Origin: DSVZ01 sp964568145
GTDB taxonomy: Bacteria > Verrucomicrobiota > Verrucomicrobiia > Limisphaerales > J093
Assembly (NCBI GenBank): GCA_964568145.1
Contig: CAZMOZ010000013.1
Location: forward strand, 1 to 64,000
Reading direction: 5' to 3'
DNA length: 64,000 nucleotides
Position numbers and translations under genes: made by a program. Of this stretch, positions 38,775-46,986 are shown piece after piece. The notes below the pieces were generated by a model. It saw nothing but the letters and a program-made list of their open reading frames with translations. It was not told the DNA's origin and ran no database searches. The first letter of the stretch is position 1. Every line of letters begins with the position of its first letter.

Positions 38775-39364
38775 GGCGCGCGTTCCGGAAGGTCGTCGGT
38801 GAAACTAAGGCGCGTAGCGACCACCGGCTCGAATTCGGCGGGCCGTTTCGCCAAGCGGACAAACCGCGCCAGGAACCCCCAACTCAGCCGGTACGGGCGG
38901 TTCACCGCGTCCCAGATGCGCACCAGCTCCTCGGCGCTGAGGTCCGCCGGCAGCAGCGCCACGGTTTCATCCGCGGCCCACTGGCCGTCGGCGTTGAGCA
39001 AGCTGGCATCCAGGTAGGGGTGGTAGTGCAGTTCCCGCAGCACCCAGCCCAGGATGGTCTGCTCGGTCTCGGCGGTATCGGTGTCCTTGCCCCAGACCGT
39101 GAGCAGGTAGTGCAGGTCCAGCCCGAGCGGGCCGGCCGGGGGGGCACTGCGGACGTTGCGCAGGTGGAGGTTGGTGCTCACCCGGTAGAGGTACAGCGTG
39201 ACCGTGGTCTCGTCGAAGCTCGCGGTGCCGGCAAACTTCCAGGCGGACAGGACCTCGAAATCGCAGTCGGGCAGCCCGTTGGCCTCGGCGGCCGCGTCGT
39301 AGCCCTGCTGGAGAAAATCCCGGAGCGAGGCGCTGAGCGCATGAATGGCGAGGTGGTTTGCCAT
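38771..39364 (-). CDS. DUF4255 cap/tail-terminator protein (Afp16/Pvc16-type), first gene of the eCIS operon
   Basis: 197 residues. IHALSASLRDFLQQGYDAAA, VTLYLYRVSTNLHLRNVRSA and LGLDLHYLLTVWGKDTDTAE, then QTILGWVLRELHYHPYLD are the conserved blocks of DUF4255. In Afp and PVC particles this protein caps the distal end of tube and sheath. Gene order (cap, then sheath and tube) agrees with that role. The start ATG is at 39364, about 24 bases downstream of the predicted transcription start. Confidence 0.9.
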   Translation of the reverse strand: MANHLAIHALSASLRDFLQQGYDAAAEANGLPDCDFEVLSAWKFAGTASFDETTVTLYLYRVSTNLHLRNVRSAPPAGPLGLDLHYLLTVWGKDTDTAETEQTILGWVLRELHYHPYLDASLLNADGQWAADETVALLPADLSAEELVRIWDAVNRPYRLSWGFLARFVRLAKRPAEFEPVVATRLSFTDDLPERAP

Positions 39365-39394
39365 GCGGGCCTGGGTGACCGGTAATTTTAAGCG

Positions 39395-39422
39395 AGTATA
39401 GAAGTGGCGGCCACCTTGTCAA
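39395..39422 (-). promoter_or_regulatory. Sigma-70-type promoter of the eCIS operon with a dyad in the spacer
   Basis: On the minus strand TTGACA (39422-39417), a 16-base spacer and TATACT (39400-39395) lie 31 bases before the first start codon. The spacer contains GTGGCCGCCAC, a perfect 5-bp dyad around a central C, which could be an operator. This AT-rich box stands out in an otherwise GC-rich intergenic region shared with the divergent cysS gene. Confidence 0.65.
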
Positions 39423-39549
39423 AAAACACTTCTTCAGCCTTTATTGACCACTTATTCACCGGGTTGTCCGCCGCCCGCCGGCGCGCGGCGCCGCCGCTTT
39501 TCGCCTTCCGCGCCAGACCGGACGCCACTAGCTTCGCGCCGCGTTCAAC

Positions 39550-40965
39550 ATGAGTCTGCGCCTGTTCAACACCCGGACCCGGACGGTCGAACCCTTCGAG
39601 CCGCTGGACCCCGCCGGCTGGCGCGCGGGGATGTATTGCTGCGGCCCCACGGTCTATGACTACGGGCACATCGGGAACTTTCGCACGTTCGTCTTCGCCG
39701 ACCTGGTGCGGCGCTACCTGGAATTCCGCGGCCACGCCGTCACCCACGTCATGAACATCACCGACGTGGAGGACAAGATCATCCGCCGCGTGCGCGAAAC
39801 CGGGCTGCCGCTGCGCGAGTACACCGCCCGGTACGAGCAAGCCTTCCTCGAGGACGCCCGCGCCCTGAACCTGCTGCCGCCGCATCACCAGCCCCGCGCC
39901 ACTGAATACATCGGGGAGATCATCGGCCTGATCGCGCGGCTGCTCGACCGCGGCTTTGCCTACCGCGCGTCGGACAGCTCGGTGTACTTCAGCATCGAGA
40001 AATACCGCGCCGCCGGCCGCCGCTACGGCGTGCTCAAGCACCTCGATTTCGACAGCCTCCGCGTCGGCGAGCGCGTGGCGGCGGACGAGCACGACAAGGA
40101 GTCTGTGGCCGACTTCGCGTTGTGGAAGGCGCGCGTGCCGGAGGATGGCGAGGTGTTCTGGCCCAGCCCGTGGGGCGAAGGCCGGCCGGGCTGGCACATC
40201 GAGTGCAGCGCCATGAGCATGAAGCTCCTGGGCCCCAGCTTCGATCTCCACCTCGGCGGCGAGGACCTGATCTTCCCGCACCACGAGGACGAAATCGCCC
40301 AGAGCGAAGGCGCGGGGCTCCAGCCGCCGGGCCGGCCGTTTGTGAAGCACTGGCTGCACGGTGCGTTTCTGCTGGTCGAAGGCCGGAAGATGAGCAAGTC
40401 GCTCGGTAACTTCTTCACGCTGCGCGACCTGTTGGCCCGCGGCTTCACCGGCCGCGAAATCCGCTACCTCCTGCTCACCGCGCATTACCGCGAGCCGTTC
40501 AACTTCACCCTCGACGGCCTGGCGGGCGCCCGCGCGGCCCTGGCCCGGCTGGACGAATGCCTGGACAAGCTGCGCGTACTCGCCGCCAACACCGCGGCGC
40601 CGCCGGACGAAGCCCTGCTCGACAGCTTCCGCGCCGCGCTGGACGACGACCTCAACATCTCCGCCGCGTGGGCCGCAGTGTTTGACTGGGTGCGTGACAC
40701 CAACCGCGCGCTGGCCGAGGGCGCGTTGTCGCCGGTCCAGGCGGCCGCGCGGCTGGCGGCGTGGCGGCAATTGGACACCGTGTTGGGCGTGGGCGCCAAA
40801 GCCGACGTCGAGGTGCCGGCCGGGATTCTCGCGCTCGCGGAAGCCCGGCAGGCGGCGCGCACGGCCCGCGAGTTCCAGCGCGCGGACCAGTTGCGCGATG
40901 AACTCAAGGCTCGCGGCTGGGTGGTCGAAGACACGCCCAAAGGCCCGAAACTCAAGCGAGTCTAG
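39550..40965 (+). CDS. cysS: Cysteinyl-tRNA synthetase
   Basis: 471 residues, normal length. Class I signature GHIGN at 39-43 and KMSKS at 280-284. Zinc-binding candidates are Cys31 in CCGPTVYDY, Cys219 in GWHIECSAM and the histidines in PHHEDE at 244-245. It charges tRNA-Cys in the cytoplasm. The start ATG is at 39550; the gene is transcribed away from the eCIS operon with 185 bases between them, so the eCIS island has a housekeeping gene at this border. Confidence 0.96.
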   Translation: MSLRLFNTRTRTVEPFEPLDPAGWRAGMYCCGPTVYDYGHIGNFRTFVFADLVRRYLEFRGHAVTHVMNITDVEDKIIRRVRETGLPLREYTARYEQAFLEDARALNLLPPHHQPRATEYIGEIIGLIARLLDRGFAYRASDSSVYFSIEKYRAAGRRYGVLKHLDFDSLRVGERVAADEHDKESVADFALWKARVPEDGEVFWPSPWGEGRPGWHIECSAMSMKLLGPSFDLHLGGEDLIFPHHEDEIAQSEGAGLQPPGRPFVKHWLHGAFLLVEGRKMSKSLGNFFTLRDLLARGFTGREIRYLLLTAHYREPFNFTLDGLAGARAALARLDECLDKLRVLAANTAAPPDEALLDSFRAALDDDLNISAAWAAVFDWVRDTNRALAEGALSPVQAAARLAAWRQLDTVLGVGAKADVEVPAGILALAEARQAARTAREFQRADQLRDELKARGWVVEDTPKGPKLKRV

Positions 40966-41051
40966 CGCGGCGAAGGCGTTGGCACGCGACGACGCGCGGA
41001 CGGCGTTTTGCCTCGCCAACCCGTCCATCCGCGGTTACTTTGCGGCGCACT

Positions 41052-42269
41052 ATGAAGGCATTCCTGAAGTGGGGACTGGGTGGAGCGCTGTGGGTGATTC
41101 TCGGTGCGCCGGCGGTTTTGCAGGCTGCCGAAGCCACGCCACCCCCGCCGCCGTTGCCTCCCGTGCCGCCGCTGATTGCGCGCCCGACCAACCGCGTGGC
41201 CACGCCACCGGCGGACCGGACCTATGTTTCGACGCCCGGCACCAACGCGCCGCTGCCCGGCGCACGTTCTGTCAACCTGCCCCCCGGCGCCATCCGCCCG
41301 GCCGTGCGGACTCCGATCACGCTCACGCGCCCACCCGCCACGCTGGCCCGCCCGCCCGAGGTCAATTACACGCCTCCGCCGCCGGATCCCACTTACATTC
41401 CGGGCCTGACGCCTTCTTCGGCGCTGGCAGGCAACTCGGGTCGCCCCCTGCCACCGTTGCGACCCGGCTACACGGCCACGCCGGGGATTTCGACCCTGGC
41501 CCGCACGGGAATCGGCGTGACGCCGCCCCAGCAGGAATCAGTGTTCGCTTGGGACGGCCTGGTCAAGGAAATGAACCTCAAGCCGGGCGAGACCAGCGGC
41601 CGCTTTGCCTTCGCCTTCACCAACACCTCGCCCAACGAGGTCACCATCACCTACGTCCGAACCTCCTGCGGTTGCACGACGGCCAAGGTGCCGCCGCTGC
41701 CGTGGAAGATTCCGGCCGGCGGCCAGGGCTCGTTCGAGGTGGTGCTGGACGCCAAGGGCAAGAGCGGCGTGGTCACCAAGACCGTCACGATCGAAAGCTC
41801 GGCGGGCTACCGGTACCTGACGGTGCGCGTGGCCGTCCCGGCCGCCGCCGGCGCGATGGCCGCGGCAGAGCGCGCGCGCAACCTGCAGGTGGCGCTGGAC
41901 AACCGGCAGGCGGTCTTGAAGGGCGACTGCGCCACCTGCCACGTGACCCCGGGCATCGGCAAGCACGGCGAGGAGCTGTACGACGCGGTTTGCGGCGTGT
42001 GCCACGAGGCCGAGCACCGCGCCTCGATGGTGCCCAACTTGCGCGCGCTGAGCCGGCCGCTGCCGGCCGAGGAATGGCGGCGGATCATCCGCGCCGGCAA
42101 GAAGGACAGCCTCATGCCGGCGTTCGCCGCGACCGAGGGCGGCTTCATGTCCGACGCGCAGATCGAATCGCTGGTCGAGTATCTCACCGGCCCGTTCCGG
42201 ACTTCGTCGCCGCACCCGCCGGGAGCCGTCCATCTGCCCGCGGGCGCGGTGGTCCTGCCCACCGAATAG
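41052..42269 (+). CDS. DUF1573-cytochrome c fusion protein, exported
   Basis: 405 residues from ATG 41052 with a signal peptide (FLKWGLGGALWVILGAPAVL). A long Pro-rich linker runs to about residue 155. Then comes a DUF1573 domain with FAFAFTNTSPNEVTITYVRT and the paired-Cys CGCT motif, and at the C-terminus a cytochrome c region with two CxxCH-type sites, CATCH and CGVCH, followed by MPAFAATEGGFMSD that offers Met ligands. Periplasmic electron transfer is likely, but the fusion partner's job is unknown. The next gene follows after 3 bases. Confidence 0.82.
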   Translation: MKAFLKWGLGGALWVILGAPAVLQAAEATPPPPPLPPVPPLIARPTNRVATPPADRTYVSTPGTNAPLPGARSVNLPPGAIRPAVRTPITLTRPPATLARPPEVNYTPPPPDPTYIPGLTPSSALAGNSGRPLPPLRPGYTATPGISTLARTGIGVTPPQQESVFAWDGLVKEMNLKPGETSGRFAFAFTNTSPNEVTITYVRTSCGCTTAKVPPLPWKIPAGGQGSFEVVLDAKGKSGVVTKTVTIESSAGYRYLTVRVAVPAAAGAMAAAERARNLQVALDNRQAVLKGDCATCHVTPGIGKHGEELYDAVCGVCHEAEHRASMVPNLRALSRPLPAEEWRRIIRAGKKDSLMPAFAATEGGFMSDAQIESLVEYLTGPFRTSSPHPPGAVHLPAGAVVLPTE

Positions 42270-42272
42270 CCG

Positions 42273-43076
42273 GTGAGCCCGCCAAACCCAGCGCCCGCGC
42301 CGGAGCCCCTCGCTGAACCCGCACCGACGACTCCGCCGGACACGTCGTCAAGCGGCGCGCCCGTCAGTGCCCGCCGGCCCGCCGCGCGGGAAAATCTCTG
42401 GCTCAACCTCGGCTTCAATGCCGTGGCACCCGCGTTGATCCTGTCCTTTCTCAGCGCCGAAAACCGCCTGGGCCCGCCCGGCGCGCTGGTGCTGGCGCTG
42501 CTGTTTCCGCTCGGCTACGGCACCTGGGACGTGTGGAAGCGGCGGACGTGGAATCTGTTCGTCGTGCTGGGCCTGACCGGCACGTTGCTGACCGGCGGGC
42601 TGGGGCTCATGAAGATGAGCGGGTTCTGGTTCGCCGTGAAGGAGGCAGCCTTGCCGGTGCTGCTCGGTCTGGCCATCCCGCTATCCTTGCGGACACGCCA
42701 GCCGCTGGTGAAGACCGTGCTCTACAACGACCAGGTCCTGAACACCGCACGGATCGAGGCGGCGCTGGTCACGCCCGAAAAGGCGGCGGGCTTCGACGCC
42801 CTCCTGGCGTGGACCTCCTGGGTGCTCGCGGCGACCCTGCTGCTCAGCGCGGTCGTCAACTTCGCGCTGGCGTGGTGGCTGCTCCCCGCGGTGTCCGGCA
42901 CGGACGAGTTCAACCGGCAGCTTGCCAAGGTCCAGTTCTGGAGCTGGCCCGGCACCTTCGTGCCCATGTCGGCCGGGATGTTCTACGCCTTGTTCAAGCT
43001 GCTCAAAGGCTTGGAAAACCTCACCGGTCTGCAGGGCAACGAACTCTTCCACCACCACGAACCGCGGCGGGGATGA
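42273..43076 (+). CDS. Multi-pass inner membrane protein, VC0807-like
   Basis: 267 residues from a GTG at 42273, three bases after the previous stop. A Pro-rich cytoplasmic N-terminus is followed by about six hydrophobic helices (FNAVAPALILSFLSA, ALVLALLFPLGYGTW, LFVVLGLTGTLLTGG, ALPVLLGLAIPLSL, WVLAATLLLSAVVNF, FVPMSAGMFYALFKL). The layout resembles the small VC0807 family of unknown function. Likely co-transcribed with the cytochrome gene. Confidence 0.65.
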   Translation: MSPPNPAPAPEPLAEPAPTTPPDTSSSGAPVSARRPAARENLWLNLGFNAVAPALILSFLSAENRLGPPGALVLALLFPLGYGTWDVWKRRTWNLFVVLGLTGTLLTGGLGLMKMSGFWFAVKEAALPVLLGLAIPLSLRTRQPLVKTVLYNDQVLNTARIEAALVTPEKAAGFDALLAWTSWVLAATLLLSAVVNFALAWWLLPAVSGTDEFNRQLAKVQFWSWPGTFVPMSAGMFYALFKLLKGLENLTGLQGNELFHHHEPRRG

Positions 43077-43323
43077 CGCAAGCCGGCGCCGCGCGCGGCC
43101 GAACCGGCGAGTCAGGCGGGACCTTTTCCGGCAGGCTACGGCGGATGCGCCCACCGGTCACCACGTCAGCGCACAATGCTCCTGGCGGGCTGGACCTCAC
43201 GGATTTGTGTCCCTTGGTGTCCATACGTGGTGCTCTTGAGCGCATGCCGCCGGCTCAGTTTTTGCTCGCCGCGCCGGGGCGGGCTTCCACAATCCGCCGC
43301 GTAATCGCCAACTTGATTTTGCC

Positions 43324-44115
43324 ATGAAACGCTCGCGACTTCTCAACCTGGCGGGCCGGATCGGTTGCGGCTCGGCGGCGCTGCTGGCCGCGGCCTGGTT
43401 CAGCGCCTCCTCGTCGCCGCAATCCTCCACGCCGTCCAAGCCCGCCACGACCCCACCAGCCCAACCCGCGCCCACCGCTCCTCCTGCGCCGGCCGCCAGC
43501 ACCCCGGCCGCGCCGCGCGCCGAGTATCCCTTCCAGGAAATGCCCGCGTGGGAAGGCACTAACTGGGTGACGCTCTTCGACGGCCAGTCGCTTGACGCCT
43601 GGCGGCCCACCCCGTTTGCCGGCGCGGGCGAGGTGACGGTTGAGAAGGGCCGGATGCTCCTGCGCATGGGCGCCATGCTTACCGGCGTGAACTTGGTCCG
43701 GACTAACGAGCTCGCGACGCAGAACTACGAAATCGGTCTCGACGCCATGAAGATGGAGGGCAGCGACTTTTTCTGCGCGCTCACGTTCCCGGTGGGCGAC
43801 ACGTGCTGCACGTTCTTGCTCGGCGGCTGGGGCGGCGGCGTGGTGGGCATCTCCAGCATCAACGGCAACGACGCCTCGTTGAACGAGACCACCAAGTACC
43901 TCAACTTCGAGTCCGGCCGCTGGTACCGCGTGCGCGTCCGGGTGACGCCGGCCCGGCTCCGGGCCTGGATCGGCGAGCAACAGATGGTGGACGTGGAACT
44001 CGAGGGCAAGCGCATCAGCGTGCGGCCGGGCGAAATCGAATTGAGCCAGCCCTGGGGCATCGCCACCTGGCAGACCACCGGCGCCATCCGCGACGTTCGC
44101 TACCGCAAGCTCTGA
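43324..44115 (+). CDS. Exported DUF1080-like (3-keto-disaccharide hydrolase-type) domain protein
   Basis: 263 residues. A signal helix (CGSAALLAAAWFSASSSP) and a Pro/Ala/Thr-rich linker precede the domain, which begins WVTLFDGQSLDAWRPTPFAG and contains GRWYRVRVRVTPARLRAWI and a final IRDVRYRKL. These are the usual start and end of DUF1080 concanavalin-like domains, many copies of which occur in Verrucomicrobia and Planctomycetes and which are linked to sugar degradation. Substrate unknown. Confidence 0.75.
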   Translation: MKRSRLLNLAGRIGCGSAALLAAAWFSASSSPQSSTPSKPATTPPAQPAPTAPPAPAASTPAAPRAEYPFQEMPAWEGTNWVTLFDGQSLDAWRPTPFAGAGEVTVEKGRMLLRMGAMLTGVNLVRTNELATQNYEIGLDAMKMEGSDFFCALTFPVGDTCCTFLLGGWGGGVVGISSINGNDASLNETTKYLNFESGRWYRVRVRVTPARLRAWIGEQQMVDVELEGKRISVRPGEIELSQPWGIATWQTTGAIRDVRYRKL

Positions 44116-44116
44116 A

Positions 44117-44176
44117 CCGGAAAAACGGAGTTGGCCGTGGCGCAATGTGTCCCGCCCGCCCAAGTTCGGTTTTCGG
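44117..44176. repeat. Inverted-repeat element, copy 3
   Basis: The ends CCGGAAAAACGGAGTTG and CAAGTTCGGTTTTCGG match the ends of the elements at 1385 and 2556; the core (GGCGCAATGTGTCCCGCCC) is different. It begins one base after the DUF1080 stop codon. Confidence 0.6.
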
Positions 44177-44274
44177 ACTGAGTCCGCAGCGCGCTTGAAT
44201 TTCCCAGATGCGGGACGCGAGGCGCGTCCAGCAACGCCCGAGGCGGGCGTGTGCCCCCAATCCGGCTTTCGCCT

Positions 44275-46596
44275 TCATTCCGCCGGCTCCAAGTCCAGCC
44301 GCAGCACCGCGTAACCGTCAATTTCGAAGTGTTCAACCACGACCTCGACCCCGCCGGCGCCAGCTTGCTCGAAGACGCCTTCATCCCGCGTCGGGCCATG
44401 CCAGGTCCAGTTCTCGATCACCGGCCGGCCGGCCACCGTCACGCGCACGCCGTCGTCACTGAGCGCGCGGAAGCGCCACTTCCCGGCCGGCAGTGCCAGG
44501 CTTGTCCGCGCGATCATGCCGAAGTGGTCGCCGCCCGGGCCGCGCTCCGCCACCGCCCCGCCGAGGCCTAGGTCCTTCGGGCCGCGCCAGCCGTAGTTGA
44601 AGTCGAGCGCGCCCGCCGTGGTTGTCACCGCGTCCGCGCCCGCCGCGAGCCGGCGCCAGTCGGCCAGGTCGTTGCGCGGATCAACCTCGGGTTCCCACGG
44701 AAAGAACACCACGTCCCACGTTGCGGCCACGAGCGTGCCGCGCAGTTGCCGCGCAAAGCCCGCGCCGCTGAGCCGCAACTCGAACGGCGTCACGCCCGGC
44801 GCCGCCCGCACCCGCAGCAGCTCGGACCGGTCGGCCTGAGCCGGCTCGCAGGTCACCGTCACCGCGCCCCGGCGTAACTCAGCCCGGAAATCCCGCACGC
44901 CGAAAACTTCCCAGGCCAGTTCGCCGGCTGGCGCCGCCACCGCGCGGACCAGCGGGCTCTCGTGATCCCAGGGCCCCCATTCGTCCATCACGATCTTGTC
45001 CCGCCCGCGCAAATGCGATCGCGCGCCCACAGGTCGCGTTTTGCCGAGCACTTTCACTATGGGAAGTTGGTAGCGCGGAGTGACGCCGTCGCGACGCGGC
45101 TCCGCGCCGGGTTTGACCGCGAATTCCACCGCGTTGGTCAGGCCCAGCCTGACCTTGTTGGCCGCATAGACGTTGTCGCGGACGTTGTTGGTGCCGTCGT
45201 CGCGGAGCTGGAGCACGATGAGCCGCTCGCCCGGGCGCAGGTTCCCGAACGGGTGCGTCGCGTCCACGACGAACGTGTTGCCGGCGATGACGTTGCCGCT
45301 CACGCCGCGGTAGCCGCCGGCCACGCCGGGGGTAAGCAGCAGCGCGGCGTCGTGGTCCCACCAGAGGTGGACGGCGCATTTGTTGTTCCGGAACGTGTTC
45401 CCGAGAATCCGGTTGCCGGCCGCGTGCTCCATGTTAATGCCACCGCGCTCGAGGCCGTAGGCCATGCCGCCGTTGCCTTCGATGAGGTTCTCCGCGATGA
45501 GCGTGTCCGAGGAATACCCGCCCCAGACGCCGCAAATGGCGTTTTCGACCAGCCGGTTTCGGGCGAACACGTTGCCTTCGCTGAAGGTCATCTCGATGCC
45601 GTGCGCCGGCGCGTACGAGAAATCGTTTCCGAGCAGCACGTTCCGGTTGCAGCCGCGCGCGCTGAAGTTGCGCGCCACCTCCGGCGGCACGCGGATCAGG
45701 CCGTCCACGTCCTGGCGGCCGGTCTCACGGCGCAGGCGTTCGCGCTCGCGCTCCAACCACAGTTCGCCCAGCGCCTCGCGCCCGGCGAAGCCGAAGAAGC
45801 CGTCGCCGCCGTGCGTGGCGGAGTTTTCGGCGAAGACGTTGTCGTTGCACTGCTCGAAGCAGAGGATGCCGGCGGAGTCCTGGCCGCGGTTGTACACGCC
45901 CTCCACGTGGCCGCGCACGCAGAAGTCGAAGGCGTTTCGCGAAATCACGTTCCGGCTGCTGCGCCAGAGCGCCAGCCCCCAGCCGGACAGGAAAGAACAG
46001 TCGTTGTCGTACACGCGCGAGTCGTTCACGCGGTCCAGCAGGATGCCGTTCTGGCCGCGGCGGACGCGCACGTTCCGGATGGTCAGGCCCGCGGACTCCT
46101 CCACGCAGATGGCGCCGCCGTACTGGTCGCGCCACTTCACCGCGTCGTTGTGATGCGGAAAAAGCCAGTCCGCGCCGTCCTCGGCCTGCGGCGTCGAGCG
46201 CAGGCGCTGCCGGTAATTGTCCGAGAAATCGCCGCCTTCGATCCGCAGGCCATCGGCGCGCGTGGCGACCACGCCATTGAAGAAGCCGTGGACCCGCGCG
46301 CCCTTAAGCGTGACGCGCCGGCGCCCTTCGACGCGGATGCCGATGCCGCGCAAGGCGTCCCACGGCGTGCCGTCGGGCGCGCCGCGTAATTCAGTGCCCG
46401 GCGCGAAGGTGATCGTGATGCCGTCCGCCGCCACGTGCAGCACGCCGTTGGTGTTCGCGTCGGCGATGACCGTGCCAGGCGGAATCACCACGCGGCACGA
46501 GCGCGTGACGGGCGTGTCATCACGCGTGACTTCGAGGACGGGCAGGGCCAGGGCGGGCCAGGCCAGGGCGGGAGCAAGGAGCAGCCAACGTGACAT
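44275..46596 (-). CDS. Secreted right-handed beta-helix protein with C-terminal PA14-like domain
   Basis: 773 residues with a signal peptide (MSRWLLLAPALAWPALAL). From about residue 60 to 470 it has short NosD-like parallel beta-helix repeats, with asparagine turns in SRNVISRNAFDFC, FAENSATHGGDGFFG, NVFARNRLVENAICGVWGGY and ILGNTFRNNKCAVHLW. A linker region follows, and the last ~120 residues have WRFRALSDDGVRVTVAGRPV and VVVEHFEIDGYAVLRL, typical of PA14-like carbohydrate-associated domains. It is likely a polysaccharide-active or -binding protein. No catalytic set is obvious. Confidence 0.75.
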   Translation of the reverse strand: MSRWLLLAPALAWPALALPVLEVTRDDTPVTRSCRVVIPPGTVIADANTNGVLHVAADGITITFAPGTELRGAPDGTPWDALRGIGIRVEGRRRVTLKGARVHGFFNGVVATRADGLRIEGGDFSDNYRQRLRSTPQAEDGADWLFPHHNDAVKWRDQYGGAICVEESAGLTIRNVRVRRGQNGILLDRVNDSRVYDNDCSFLSGWGLALWRSSRNVISRNAFDFCVRGHVEGVYNRGQDSAGILCFEQCNDNVFAENSATHGGDGFFGFAGREALGELWLERERERLRRETGRQDVDGLIRVPPEVARNFSARGCNRNVLLGNDFSYAPAHGIEMTFSEGNVFARNRLVENAICGVWGGYSSDTLIAENLIEGNGGMAYGLERGGINMEHAAGNRILGNTFRNNKCAVHLWWDHDAALLLTPGVAGGYRGVSGNVIAGNTFVVDATHPFGNLRPGERLIVLQLRDDGTNNVRDNVYAANKVRLGLTNAVEFAVKPGAEPRRDGVTPRYQLPIVKVLGKTRPVGARSHLRGRDKIVMDEWGPWDHESPLVRAVAAPAGELAWEVFGVRDFRAELRRGAVTVTCEPAQADRSELLRVRAAPGVTPFELRLSGAGFARQLRGTLVAATWDVVFFPWEPEVDPRNDLADWRRLAAGADAVTTTAGALDFNYGWRGPKDLGLGGAVAERGPGGDHFGMIARTSLALPAGKWRFRALSDDGVRVTVAGRPVIENWTWHGPTRDEGVFEQAGAGGVEVVVEHFEIDGYAVLRLDLEPAE

Positions 46597-46652
46597 CCCG
46601 CGAGCGTGCCGTCCGCGCGGCTCCCCGGCAAGGCTGGCGCCCGACCAAGGCA

Positions 46653-46741
46653 GCCGGCCTCTGGCTCAGAGGCCGGAGCTTTGTCAGGCAGCCGGCGTCT
46701 CGCTGAGACGCCGGAAGACGTCGCCCCTCGGCGAGGGGCGA
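46653..46741. repeat. Hairpin module array, copy 2
   Basis: GCCGGCCTCT/AGAGGCCGG, CCGGCGTCT/AGACGCCGG and TCGCCCCT/AGGGGCGA, each with a 5-base loop (GGCTC, CGCTG, CGGCG). The last hairpin is the one also present at about 3940-3962 and 54654-54676. Confidence 0.65.
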
Positions 46742-46788
46742 GCTACTCCTGGAGCGCAGACGTCCTCGCCGGCCCGCCGCTCCCACGC

Positions 46789-46811
46789 GTGCAAATAACT
46801 GAGATGCGCCC
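46789..46811 (+). repeat. ACTGAGATGCGCCC-type motif, copy 4
   Basis: GTGCAAATAACTGAGATGCG continuing CCC; it matches the consensus except for the TA within AAAA. Confidence 0.6.
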
Positions 46812-46986
46812 TCAGCCGTGCGTGTGGCGGTGCGGAGCGCCTTGCCGAGGTTGTGGACACGGCGGAGCATCTGGACCGGTGGGGCGGCAACCGCTTACGC
46901 GACGGCGCCAGCCCGGGCGATCTCAGGCCCAACTTCGGGCTTCCGCCGCCGCCCCGGCTCCCCTAGCTTTCCACCCTCTTGGCTTC

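Larger units (their letters stand above)
46597..46986. other. Intergenic region with hairpin modules before miaB
   Basis: About 390 bases between the divergent beta-helix and miaB genes. It contains three hairpins (46653-46741) and one ACTGAGATGCGCC-type motif (46789-46811). The frame upstream of miaB is open but has no family features and is not counted as coding. Confidence 0.55.

Noticed and set aside
39388..41028. 546-codon minus-strand frame opposite cysS
   Set aside because: cysS has all its catalytic motifs and full length on the plus strand; the opposite frame has no family features.
46606..46986. N-terminal extension of miaB
   Set aside because: The 127 extra codons pass through hairpin repeats; the family starts at MPSVFIKTYGCQMN.
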